From NCBI RefSeq assembly GCF_010389155.1, contig NC_057761.1, forward strand, positions 6,202,501-6,266,500: a stretch of DNA of 64,000 nt, written 5' to 3'. Source of the DNA: Erigeron canadensis (taxonomy: Eukaryota; Streptophyta; Magnoliopsida; Asterales; Asteraceae). Both the position numbers and the translations under genes were made by a program. Positions 1 to 9,480 of this stretch are shown here, piece after piece. The stretch's first letter is position 1. Every line of letters starts with the position of its first letter. Under the pieces are notes generated by a model, which was not told where the DNA came from, did not search any database, and saw nothing but the letters and a program-made list of their open reading frames with translations.

Positions 1-406
1 GGTAACTTAGTCCCTTCGCAGCACCCAGACATATCTTGATGCGTTGTACCCATGTAAGATTAGGATCATTCAAGTGCCTATCAAGACTTCCCTTCGATGC
101 AAATTCATATACAAGAACCTTCTCATCTTTCTCGTCACAAAATCCCAGAAGAGATATGAGATTTTGATGCGTATACCGAGAAAGCATCATTATCTCTTTA
201 AAGAATTCAGGGTCTCCTTGCCCAAATTTACGATTTAGACGCTTAATAGCAACAATGCTTCGACCCTTAGAGTGAGACACTTCTCCTTCATACACGTCCC
301 CAAATCCACCAACTCCGATAACTTTGTTACCAAAACTATTGGTGGCTCTCTTTATCTCCTCCAGTTGGATTTTAAGATGTTCAAACTCTTCCATGAAAGA
401 CGTCAT
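1..406 (-). CDS. Receptor-like protein kinase, 5' part (partial)
   Basis: The frame starts at an ATG at 404-406 and stays open to the window edge, giving about 135 residues. A short leader containing EEFEHLKIQLEEI precedes a protein-kinase N-lobe: glycine-rich loop GVGGFGDVY at residues 31-39, the catalytic lysine in VAIKRL (K55) and the helix-C glutamate in FFKEIMML (E71). The hinge region LVYEFASKGSLDRHL and then IKICLGAAKGLSY follow. The catalytic HRD and DFG motifs lie outside the window. There is no signal peptide or membrane segment before the kinase domain, so this is either a cytoplasmic receptor-like kinase or an internal unit of a multi-kinase protein, a form I recall as common in Asteraceae. 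Membership of the Ser/Thr receptor-kinase superfamily is seen directly; substrate and signal are unknown. Confidence 0.88.
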   Translation of the reverse strand, partial: MTSFMEEFEHLKIQLEEIKRATNSFGNKVIGVGGFGDVYEGEVSHSKGRSIVAIKRLNRKFGQGDPEFFKEIMMLSRYTHQNLISLLGFCDEKDEKVLVYEFASKGSLDRHLNDPNLTWVQRIKICLGAAKGLSY

Positions 407-691
407 TGTTTGTGGATGAGATAAAAATTAGATCGATATCTCAAATGAAGTACACCAATTAACTGAAAGAAAATGTTTGATCACAAATAGGTAAAAATGG
501 ATAGGAAAAAAATTTATCGCTTCAATAGGCTTAATTCCTAAAAAATATATACTGTTGTTTATACATTTTAAATATATAGTTGGGCCAATTCAAGATGCCC
601 ATAGTCAACCATCCATGTTTACGTGTCTTTATTTTTGCGTGTCAGCTGAGATGTCGTCTTCACATGATCATGTAAAAAAATGATTAATTCT

Positions 692-692
<1 letters not shown>

Positions 693-730
<38 letters not shown>
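693..730. repeat. Poly(T) tract of 38 bases
   Basis: An uninterrupted run of 38 T on the plus strand (poly(A) on minus). It may be the tail of a retroposed sequence lying to its right on the minus strand, but no clear SINE promoter boxes or source sequence were recognised beside it. Confidence 0.9.
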
Positions 731-734
<4 letters not shown>

Positions 735-1843
735 ATGGGCATCAAGGCACGTTTGTTGATCCAAGAAATTAAATGCTTAAATGCTGGCATTTTTGACCAG
801 TATTTCATCTAAAAAAATTTTTATTCCATCTCACAATCTCCAAAATATAATCAAGAAAATATTTAATCAATGAATGATCAGAACTGTGAATATGAAAGCT
901 CGTTATACATCATCCGGATGATTAACCCAAATATAAAGCTTTTTATCCTTAAGGTCCAAAACAGTCCTGCAAATGTCAACCGCCTTCAACGTTAGTCCCT
1001 CTTGACCATTTAACTCGAGTCATCATCCTTTGCAACTTTCTTCGGTTATACCTTTGTGAAAAAAAGGCAATTGATGGGAACTCTTTAGGCCCATGTTTCT
1101 TTTTTGGTATTCGAACCTGGGTTTCCCCCACCCTGAAACAATAATCATTTTATAAGTCAAAATACCTAGAAATAAGTTTACAGTTTGAAATGTTAGATAT
1201 GTACGTATCTCCAATAGACTTGATGATTAATGCATATGTTCATATATATATATAGGTTTATACAATTTTCATGGATCTGTAGTTGACCATCTAGATGTAT
1301 GTGTGTGAACTTAAGTGTCGTGATCACATTATTGTATAGAAAATGTATAAATCCAAAATTTTATAACTTGATTAAACAATTCTTGGGTGGTTAGCATGTC
1401 TCTGTAAGCAATAATGTGCAACTTTTCGTCTTTTCCAAATAATAAAGTTGAAAGAAAACTGATATCTAAACACATTTGCTAGCTCTATATACGTACCTAG
1501 CAAATTTTTTGGCATACGAATCATTTTTTGTGGTAATACTCGTACTTTGATCTAACAAACGTTTCTTTGCTGTGGAATGCCTTTAACATGTTACGGGTTT
1601 TATTCAATGGGTTGCGGGTGATATTGAATCCGTATTTGATCTCATAATTGGGGTTTGTGGGTTGATTCATAGTGTGTAAATGTGTCGTTCTTGAGAAAAC
1701 TAACTGGTTGATTTTTTCTCTTAATGGGTTTCCTCTGCAATTGAAGTTGGGTATATGAAGAAGCATGCTGCTGAGCCCAAAATTGCCATTAAAAAAAATA
1801 GATATATCTGAGTTATATATAATTCAAGTGAAATCCAGGATTA

Positions 1844-1852
1844 TAATATATA
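1844..1852. repeat. Left 9-bp target-site duplication of the MULE
   Basis: taatatata, identical to 3394-3402 on the other side of the element. Confidence 0.9.
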
Positions 1853-2084
1853 GAACAAATTGCATTTTTGGTCCCTGAGATATTACACCTTTTGCACTGT
1901 TGGTCCAACTTATGACAAAGTGGCAATTTTGGTTCGATTTTGAGGTTTTCTTTGCATTTTTGGTCCTGATGCTCATAGACGTTTGTAATTTTCTGTTAAA
2001 CTCATCATGTGCCATGCACGTGATGGGCAGTTCAGTAATCAACCACAACCCACTCCCTTATATATCCCATTTGACCTAAAAACC
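1853..2084 (+). repeat. Left terminal inverted repeat of the MULE
   Basis: About 232 bp, matching the reverse complement of 3164-3393 with scattered mismatches and small indels; the match ends near the motif cctaaaaac. Confidence 0.9.
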
Positions 2085-2126
2085 TAGTTATTTCCCTTTC
2101 CACACAAAAATAAGCAAGCTATCCAA

Positions 2127-2487
2127 ATGGTGATTTATAGTTGTGGGTCTCAATCTTTTATACGCACCTCATGGACTCCGAATAATCCCGGAAGAAGATT
2201 TTTTTGTTGTTCTAGAAAGGTAAGACATTTAATATGTTTTGTAATTTAAATTTGCCCTAATACTTTTTCTTATAATAATTGACATTTAGGGGGCAAGCTG
2301 TGAGTTCATTAGGTGGCACGATCCACCCATGTGTAGAAGAGGTATGGAAATCATACCAGGATTGTTGAGGTCAATGAATAAGTTTGAGGAATCTGCGAGA
2401 CAAAATGAAATTCAAGCAAGAAAATGGAAGAAGATGTTTATGTTAAGCTGGTTGTTTTTTGTTTTTTGGTATATTTTTGTATCATAA
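2127..2487 (+). CDS. Small GRF-type zinc-finger protein inside the MULE
   Basis: Two exons can be read, 2127-2219 and 2290-2487, with a 70-bp intron starting gtaaga and ending tttag, phase 0, giving 96 residues. The first exon has the GRF zinc-finger signature (TSWTPNNPGRRFFCC) and the second completes it with CEFIRWHDPPMC, followed by a charged helix and a hydrophobic C-terminal stretch (MLSWLFFVFWYIFVS) that looks like a membrane anchor. GRF fingers bind single-stranded nucleic acid in other proteins; the role here is unknown. The first zinc ligand, normally C-x-C-G, appears as Y-S-C-G, so metal binding may be weakened. The gene lies wholly within the MULE and is probably a resident or captured element gene rather than a host gene. 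Confidence 0.72.
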
Positions 2488-2592
2488 GTTATCTGGTGTT
2501 GGATCTATATGTGATTTACGCATGGTGTTGTTTTTGGTTGTTGTAAGCTGTTTGTTTTTAAATGCAAGAAATGAATGCAAGTCAGTTATTTG

Positions 2593-2865
2593 CTATATTG
2601 GTTGTTGTAAATTGTTATCTGGGGCTTTGAAGTGATACCACATCGGCATAGGTTCCTTATACCCTAACTCTTTTAGCATAGCATTTAGTTCAAGTACAGA
2701 GAACTGATCCCCGTCAATACAGTCAACATAACTCACCTTACCATTAAGATATAACCTATTTGGAAACTTACTAAAGACCCCTCTGTGATGGATTTCCAAC
2801 GTAAAAAAGCTAGGGTTTTTTTCTGAAAAATAGAAAAAGAAAAAGAATTTATCAGAAATACACAA
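2593..2865 (-). pseudogene. PB1-like N-terminal fragment of a MULE transposase
   Basis: The minus-strand frame contains FFTLEIHHRGVFSKFPNR, then GKVSYVDCIDGDQFSVLELNAM and LKELGYKEPMPMWYHF. This is the pattern of the PB1-like domain that precedes the MURA transposase in many plant Mutator-like elements. There is no ATG at the open start; a splice-acceptor-like TTTTTCAG ends at 2823, so this may be an internal exon. The zinc-binding, catalytic and SWIM domains are absent, so it is read as a transposase remnant. The assignment rests on remembered family patterns. Confidence 0.6.
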
Positions 2866-3163
2866 ACTTGTTTTTACTATAAATACATCAACAAGTAAGG
2901 ATGCAACAAAATTTGTTAAAAATTTAGAACAAAGAAAAATTATTCACCATATAATAAATCAACATGGTCAGCTTTAGCACTATTTCCTCGAAGATACCAC
3001 GTTGTGACTACCATTTTTACTATGAAATCAGAAGTTGATGTTTATAGAATTATGATTAAAACACCATTGATTATAGTTAGAAGGGTTTTTTTTAAGAAAT
3101 TGATTTTTGTCAAAGAGTATAATATAAGGATTGGATTTGCAAGTGAATATGGTGTTTGGATGT

Positions 3164-3393
3164 GTTTTTAGGTTAAATGGGGTATATAATGGAGTGTGTT
3201 GTGGGTGATTACTGAACTGCCCATCACGTGCGTAGCACATGATGAGTTTAACAAAAAATTACAAACGTCTGTGAGCATCAGGACCAAAATTGCAAAGAAA
3301 ACCTCAAAATCGGACCAAAATTGCCACTTTGTCATAAGTTGGACCAACGGTGCAAAAGGTGTGATATCTCGGGACCAAAAATGCAATTTGTTC
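3164..3393 (-). repeat. Right terminal inverted repeat of the MULE
   Basis: About 230 bp, the inverted partner of 1853-2084. Confidence 0.9.
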
Positions 3394-3402
3394 TAATATA
3401 TA
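3394..3402. repeat. Right 9-bp target-site duplication of the MULE
   Basis: taatatata, identical to 1844-1852. Confidence 0.9.
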
Positions 3403-3541
3403 TAAAATTGAAACAATACTTTATCATCCTACAATTTATGCCTAACTTATTCATCCTACGAACAGAGACGTTGACATGTATACACACTCATTTCTCAATT
3501 GATCTTATCTTTACCTAGTGTTATTAGCGGTTTGGTAGCCT
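3403..3541. other. Host spacer between the MULE and retrotransposon E1
   Basis: Short AT-rich sequence with no gene or repeat that I can see. Confidence 0.6.
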
Positions 3542-3546
3542 GAACC
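3542..3546. repeat. Left target-site duplication of E1
   Basis: gaacc, repeated at 30959-30963. Confidence 0.9.
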
Positions 3547-4243
3547 TGTTAGGTTATATAACTATTATCAAATCAAATCACAAAGCACGCAGCGGAATAT
3601 AAAATCTATGTAGCTAATTAATTAACCAAGATAGAAAACGTGTACCTTAAATTGGAGAGTATAAAGCAAGAAACCTTTATAAGAAAGTTTGAATTAAACC
3701 TCTCTCGATTGCACACACAACGTTGGAATGTATGTATGCTAGTACTTGATCACGAACCGAACAACCCTTGTTGCTACCTCCTTACTCGAACCAAACAAAA
3801 AACCCGGAACCCTTTGTTTGTTCATGTTGATCGAACCAAGAGAGAGAGAGAGAGAGAGAAGAAGAGATTTTTAAGGTTTTAAAAAACCTAATGAATTGTG
3901 TGTTAAAAACAATTAGATTAGGCCTCTATTTATAGTGTTTAGGAAACTTGATGACCAAGTTTAGGGTTTTGGAACCCCTTGATCGACCGGCCCCTCTAGG
4001 AACATTCTAGAGGGCCTCCTAATTGTTTCCTAATTCCAACTCCTCCTTCGTTAAGTCCGTTAGTTAAGTACCGTTAACTATTAACTCTTTTAACGGACCA
4101 TCGTTAGTTTTTCGTGATCAAATTAATCAATAAATTACATTTAATATATTAATTAACTATAGTTACATTCACGTTGAGGTGTGACCCCGTAGGCTTAAAT
4201 ACTTTCCGGACATACGTTCATTTTACGTGATCATATTCTAACA
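3547..4243 (-). repeat. E1 3' LTR (697 bp)
   Basis: Begins TGTTAG and ends CTAACA, collinear with 30264-30958. It contains a GA microsatellite near 3840, a TATA-like CTATAAATAG (minus) near 3930, and an imperfect hairpin at 3989-4015 (ggcccctctag / ctagagggcc). Confidence 0.93.
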
Positions 4244-4253
4244 GCTCCCACTT
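4244..4253 (-). promoter_or_regulatory. E1 polypurine tract
   Basis: AGTGGGAGC-type purine run on the minus strand immediately before the 3' LTR; primer for plus-strand synthesis in LTR elements. Confidence 0.7.
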
Positions 4254-5107
4254 GAGCTCGTAATGAATGAAGGTAATAACATTGGTTAGCGTCTAGTGAC
4301 ACGCCAATGCTCCCGGAAAAATTTAAGTATAGTTTCTTAAAGTATGTTTAAACGGTTAAGGCATTTATTATCTCTTTGTTCAGATATCTTGTTAAATATG
4401 AATATGGATCAAGGTCATTTCATAATTTAACGATTATGTTTCTCATTCAATAACTAATTAATGATTACCAATTATAATCGAGAACCATCTGGATTTATTT
4501 GGGCACGGTTATGCAAACATCTTAATTAGTCAAATGAGGGCGCCAATGGTATCATACTTCAACTTTTAAATTGAACGAACAAATCCTGTATTGACTACAC
4601 GTGTCAGTCATCATACTTCACTACACTTTCTGAAAGTAGCCCTTTATGTACTCCCTTTTTCAGGAGAGTTAGAACTACATCTAGTAAGTGCGATTCATAC
4701 ATGCTGACCTACTTGCATCTCAAGTCACATGATCAATAAAAGTAACCATTTACGAATTTCACTTAATGACGTCGATCCATAAAGTGATAACTCGTTAGTG
4801 GGGTAGTCCGATATGCATCAACTAATGGATATCATGTGAGTTTGGTGGGACCATCCATTATATATTCCAAGAATATAACCAATCACTCAGATTTGTCTTA
4901 GTTTAATTATATTCCTATATAATTAATCGACAATGGACAATTTAGAATATTTGATAAAATATTAAATAAAATATATATTCAAGGATTAAACATGCAAATA
5001 TATGACACAATTTAATATTGAATGAAATCAAACATATCAAGTACTTTATTTCATTATAAAAAATATAAATTGTTTAACATCCCTTATCCAAATACCGAAC
5101 AACAGAT
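4254..5107 (-). other. E1 3' untranslated region
   Basis: About 850 bp between the pol stop and the polypurine tract. It is AT-rich with no frame of note. Confidence 0.6.
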
Positions 5108-8100
5108 TTACATGAAATAACTAGCTAATTTAAGTCCTATGCCCTCTTCATGCCTTTCAAGCTTGGGCCGAGACAAAGATTTTGTGAAAAGATCAGCTAA
5201 GTTAAAATCTGTGTGAACTTTGAGTAAATTGATCTCCCCTAGTTTGATCTGCTCACGAACATAGTGATATCGTCTAGCATAATGTTTGGCACCTTTCTGA
5301 ACTCCGGGTTCGTTGGCAATGATTAATGCACCAGTATTATCACAGTACATATCAGTGGGTAAGTCATTTGAGGGGATCACGTTTAGCCCGCTAATGAACT
5401 TCCTTATCCAGACTGCTTCCATCGCGGCTTTTGAGGCGGCAATGTACTCAGACTCTGTTGCAAACATGGGGACTGTGGTTTGCTTCTTGCTTTTCCAGTC
5501 CACAGCTCCTCTGTTAAGAACGAAGACGAATCCTGATTGAGACTTCGTGTCATCTTTATCAGTTTGAAACCCAGCATCACAGTATCCGATCACTTTGAGC
5601 TCTAAAACACCAAAAATATATCTTTAGTAGCTCGTAGGTACTTCAGAATATTTTTAACAACAATCCAATGGCTTTCACTAGGATTCTGTTGGTATCGGCT
5701 AACGATGTTTTGCGCGAACGCCACATCGGGTCTAGTGCATCTAACCGCATATATAATAGATCCCACAGCCGAAGAATAAGGAATTCTACTCATATGCTCC
5801 ACCTCACTAGGCGTAGTAGCACCTTGTTTGACAGATAAACTAAGTCCTTCTTGCATAGGTATAGACCCACGCTTAGAATTCTCCATCTTGAATCGCTTCA
5901 AGATCTTATCACTATAAGCACTTTGACTTAGTCCAATTAATCGCCTTAATCTATCTCAGTAGATCTTGATTCCAAGATGGGATTTAACATCTTGCAACAT
6001 TGGAACGTGTTTTCCTATGATCAATATGTCATCGACATACAAGACAAGGAAAGTAACATTACTCCCACTAGCTTTGTGATATACACATGGCTCATCGGGA
6101 TTTTGAACAAAACCAAACCTTTTGATTTCTTCATCAAATCGTTTATTCCAACTTTTTGATGCTTGCTTTAGTCCATAAATGGACCTTTGAAGCTTGCATA
6201 CTTTGTTGGGATGTTTTGGATCAATAAAACCTTTCGGTTGATCCATATAGACTTTTTCATCCAAGTAACCATTTAAGAAGGCAGTCTTAACATCCATTTG
6301 CCATATCTGAAAGTCATAGTACGCTGCTATGGCTAAGAGAATCCTAATAGGTCTAATGTCTGCAACCGGAGAAAAGGTTTCATCATAATCAACACCAAAA
6401 TGTTGAGTATAACCTTTCGCCACGAGACGAGCTTTATAGGTGTGTACATTTCCATCCATGTCCGTCTTCTTTTTGAAGATCCACTAACACCCAACAGTTT
6501 GAGCATTTTGTGGAAGATCAACCAAGCTCCAGACTTGATTGTCTTTCATGGATTTCATTTCCACCTTTGTAGCTTCAAGCCATTTGTTAGATTCCATATC
6601 TGATAATGCAGCTTTGAAATTCGGAGGTTCATCGAGATCTCCAACAACGTCTTCTTCTACCATCAGACATAGTCTTTCGGTAGGACGTATTGTCCTTTCG
6701 GACCTACGAAGTGGAATCGCTTCATTATCATCGAATTGAGGTTCATCACTTTGAACATTCCCCCCCCCCCCAAGTTGATGATTGCTGGGAGTTTCAGAAG
6801 GTGACACATCTTCCTCTTGAGTCTCATCAAGTTCTACAACCCTCCCACTGTTCTCTTGAACTAATTTCTTTTCAAAGAATTCAGCATATCGAGCAACACA
6901 AACAGTGTTTTTAGCGGGATCATAGAAGTCGTAACCCATCGTTTCCTTAGGATATCCGACAAAGATGCACTTAGTAGTTCTGGGTTCAAGTTTGTCAGGC
7001 GTATCACGCTTCACAAGTGCCTCACATCCCCAGACTCTTAAGTAAGACAAATTAGGGACATCACCATGCCATAATTCGTACGGTGTCTTGTCAACCTTCT
7101 TGGTTTGAACCATATTGATAATGCGTACAGCAGTCTCTAGAGCATAATCCCAAAACGAAAATGGGAGAGTTGTACGGGTCATCATTGATCTTACCATGTC
7201 CAGCAAGGTTCGATTTCTCCTTTCAGACACTCCATTATGCTGAGGAGTATATAGAGGAGTAAGCTGTTGGACAATTCCACATGCTTTAAGATAATCCTTA
7301 AACTCTTGGCTTAAGTATTCACCACCTCAATCCGAACGAAGAATCTTGATGGTTTTACCGAGTTGATTTTCTACTTCATTTTTAAACTCTTTGAATGTTT
7401 CAAAGACTACATGTTTATGTTTAAGCAAGTAAATATAACCATAACGACTGAAATCATCCGTAAAGGTTATGAAGTAGCTAGCTCCTTTCCTTGACACATG
7501 TCTAAATGGGCCACAAACATCGGTATGAATGAGTCCAAGAAGATCTTTAGCCCTTTCTGGCGAATCCTTAAAGGTTTTTCGTGTCATCTTGCCGGAAACA
7601 CATGACTCGCATTTATCAAATGATTCATCATTTAATTTTAAGATCCCTTCACGTTGAAGTCTTTCAATGCGATTTTTGCCAATGTGTGCAAGACGACAGT
7701 GCCAAAGATAGGTAGAGTCCAAGTCAGTCTTGGCTCTTTTGGTAACATTATACATTGAATTATTTGAAACACAACCACGCATATCAATTTCATAAATACC
7801 ATCATAAGCAATAGCATCAAAATAATGAACATTATTTTTAGAAACTGAAATACCAATATCATTAAAAACATTAATGAATCCGTTGTCTTTCAACAAAGAA
7901 ACTGAAATAACACCTCTAGTAATAGAAGGTGCATAATGACAATTGTCTAAAACAATGATTAAACCGGAAGGAAAAACTAAATGAAATTCTCCAATTGCTT
8001 CAACAGGTGCTGGTAGACCATTGCCCATGATCAACTGCAAAGCTCCGGGCTTCAGTTTCCTCCTTTTCCTAAGCCCCTGTACTTCATTACAGATATGAGT

Positions 8101-8219
8101 TCCACAACCAGTGTCATAAACCCACGATTTACGCTTAGTTAAGGAAAATAATTCAATGGTGAAGATACCTGAAGTACTATCGCCGCTAGTATTCCTCTTC
8201 TTTGCAAAGATGACAGTTC
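5108..8219 (-). pseudogene. E1 pol: protease, integrase, reverse transcriptase, RNase H (broken)
   Basis: Reading leftward: protease with WVYDTG near 8115; GAG-pre-integrase zinc finger (HCRLAHIG, CESCVSGK) around 7560-7690; integrase core starting THTDVCGPF-like and reaching LRSD at 7330; reverse transcriptase with [15 protein letters not shown] and the catalytic YVDDI at 6025-6039; RNase H with SGFVFVLN and ESEYIAAS, ending KSLSRPKLERHEEGIG. This is the Copia domain order. The frame is interrupted by TGA at 7327-7329 directly after an integrase catalytic Asp, by TAG at 6484-6486, and by further breaks near 5955 and 5600. A short stretch between the YVDDI segment and the next RT motif also seems to be deleted. 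It is not functional as it stands. Confidence 0.9.
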
Positions 8220-8899
8220 CTCTTCCAGTGCCCGACTTCATTACAATGATGACAGCTCTGGTCTTTAGCCGGATGCTCTTTCTTAGTCGGAGGAGTCTTC
8301 TTTGGTTTGGAAGGATTCGCAACTTGCTTACCCTTGCCTTTACCATCAAACTTCCCTTTAGCTTGGTGCGATCTTTTAGCTTTCTGGATCCGACCCCCTT
8401 TGATCTTAAGAACATTTGAGTCATTCGTCTTCTTTGGAATCGTTTTCTCAAATTCATTGAGCATAGCATGGAGTTCATTTACAGTCTTTTTCATAGAGTG
8501 CATGTTATAGTTTTGCACAAAACTCTCAAACGCCTTAGGAAGGGATTTGAGGATCATGCCAACTTTAACATCTTTATGATAAGCATACTCCATTGATTCC
8601 ATTTTGTCAAAAATGCTCTTCATCTTGAACACATGACTACTAACCGACTTTCCAGATTCAAGTTTCATGTCATGGAGTTCCACAACAAGGTCGAAAAGTT
8701 CCACTCCAGCTTTTTCAGCTGCTGTAGCAGTAGCAACCGGTTCATTAGGCCATTGTCTTTCAATGACATCCATGCGTTCCTCAAATCGCAGAACAATTCG
8801 TAGTTGACGGTACCAATCATTGAATTTCAATCCATTAAGCTTTTCTCTTTCAAACATTTGCCGAAAAGCATTGGTGTTTGTGGAGGGATTCATTGCCAT
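8186..8899 (-). pseudogene. E1 gag, internally deleted and frameshifted into pol
   Basis: The ATG is at 8897-8899. The N-terminus has the Copia gag pattern LNGLKFNDWYRQLRIVL, the middle has SVSSHVFKMKSIFDKME, and the C-terminus has a CCHC zinc knuckle, CHHCNEVGHWKRNC. Around 50 residues expected between the first and second blocks are missing, judged from the usual spacing in this family, so the capsid is probably defective. The frame ends at 8186 and pol continues in another frame that overlaps it. The 5' end of this gag (about 23 codons) is duplicated at 21856-21930. Confidence 0.85.
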
Positions 8900-9136
8900 C
8901 TACAAAACAGATTAAGTTCAAAAATCAATATTTTCGATAATAAGTCCTTAAGAAATTAATTACCCAATGTCTATAAAATAAACAATTAATTTCATTAAGG
9001 CTAGGATCCAATTGAGATACAACTGTTTCATCAGCTGATCTGCTAGGAATAATTGCACTCAAAAGGTAAGTGACGATCAGTAATTGCATTACAAGTGCAA
9101 TTCCTAGAAAGTATGGGACCTACGTAAGACACTCGA
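8829..9136 (-). repeat. E1 leader duplication, copy A, left part
   Basis: Gag start plus leader; continues after the E2 insertion at 21087-21507. Together they match copy B (21856-22582) over about 728 bp with few differences. Confidence 0.88.
9132..9136. repeat. Left target-site duplication of E2
   Basis: ctcga, repeated at 21082-21086. Confidence 0.9.
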
Positions 9137-9469
9137 TGTAACAACACGATTTTATCACTCGAATTCACATCAACAATGGCGGTTTAGTGTGTGTGTGTGT
9201 TCTTGGTGTTTGTGTGTGTGTTGAGAGAGAATTGGGATCAAGTGTGTGTTATTCAGGTGTAATGGTATGAAATGTGTGTCAAGGTTATGTCAAGGTTTTG
9301 TCAAGGTTATGATTTCTAAGGAATTGAGGGCTATTTATAGTCTAAACTAACCAACTATGCTAATTTTCACAATTAGCCCCTCAACCTTAGAAATCATCAA
9401 CACATGACTTAACAACAAGTAAGTCCATAACTTAAATTACAATGTATCACTATTTTTGGATTTCTAACA
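9137..9469 (-). repeat. E2 3' LTR (333 bp)
   Basis: TGTAAC...CTAACA, almost identical to 20747-21081; holds a TG microsatellite and a TATA-like CTATAAATAG on minus. Confidence 0.93.
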
Positions 9470-9480
9470 TTCTCCCCCTT
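9470..9480 (-). promoter_or_regulatory. E2 polypurine tract
   Basis: AAGGGGGAGAA on minus, directly before the 3' LTR. Confidence 0.85.

Larger units (their letters stand above)
407..1852. other. Intergenic stretch upstream of the kinase; no gene seen
   Basis: AT-rich sequence between the kinase start and the Mutator-like element. Apart from the long T tract at 693-730 and short TA repeats near 1240-1255, I see no convincing coding frame, inverted repeat or RNA gene. It presumably includes the kinase promoter, but I could not single out a TATA box. Confidence 0.6.
1853..3393. mobile_element. Non-autonomous Mutator-like element (MULE), 1.54 kb
   Basis: The two ends are long inverted repeats (1853-2084 and 3164-3393), both beginning gaacaaattgcatttttggt. 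The flanks carry a perfect 9-bp direct repeat, taatatata, at 1844-1852 and 3394-3402, the target-duplication length typical of Mutator-like elements. The interior holds a small GRF zinc-finger gene on the plus strand and a PB1-like transposase N-terminal fragment on the minus strand. No catalytic transposase domain is present, so the element would need a transposase in trans. Confidence 0.92.

Noticed and set aside
1080..1150. tRNA-like B-box (ggttcgaatacc on minus) suggesting a SINE
   Set aside because: No matching A-box at the right distance, no defined end and no target duplication.
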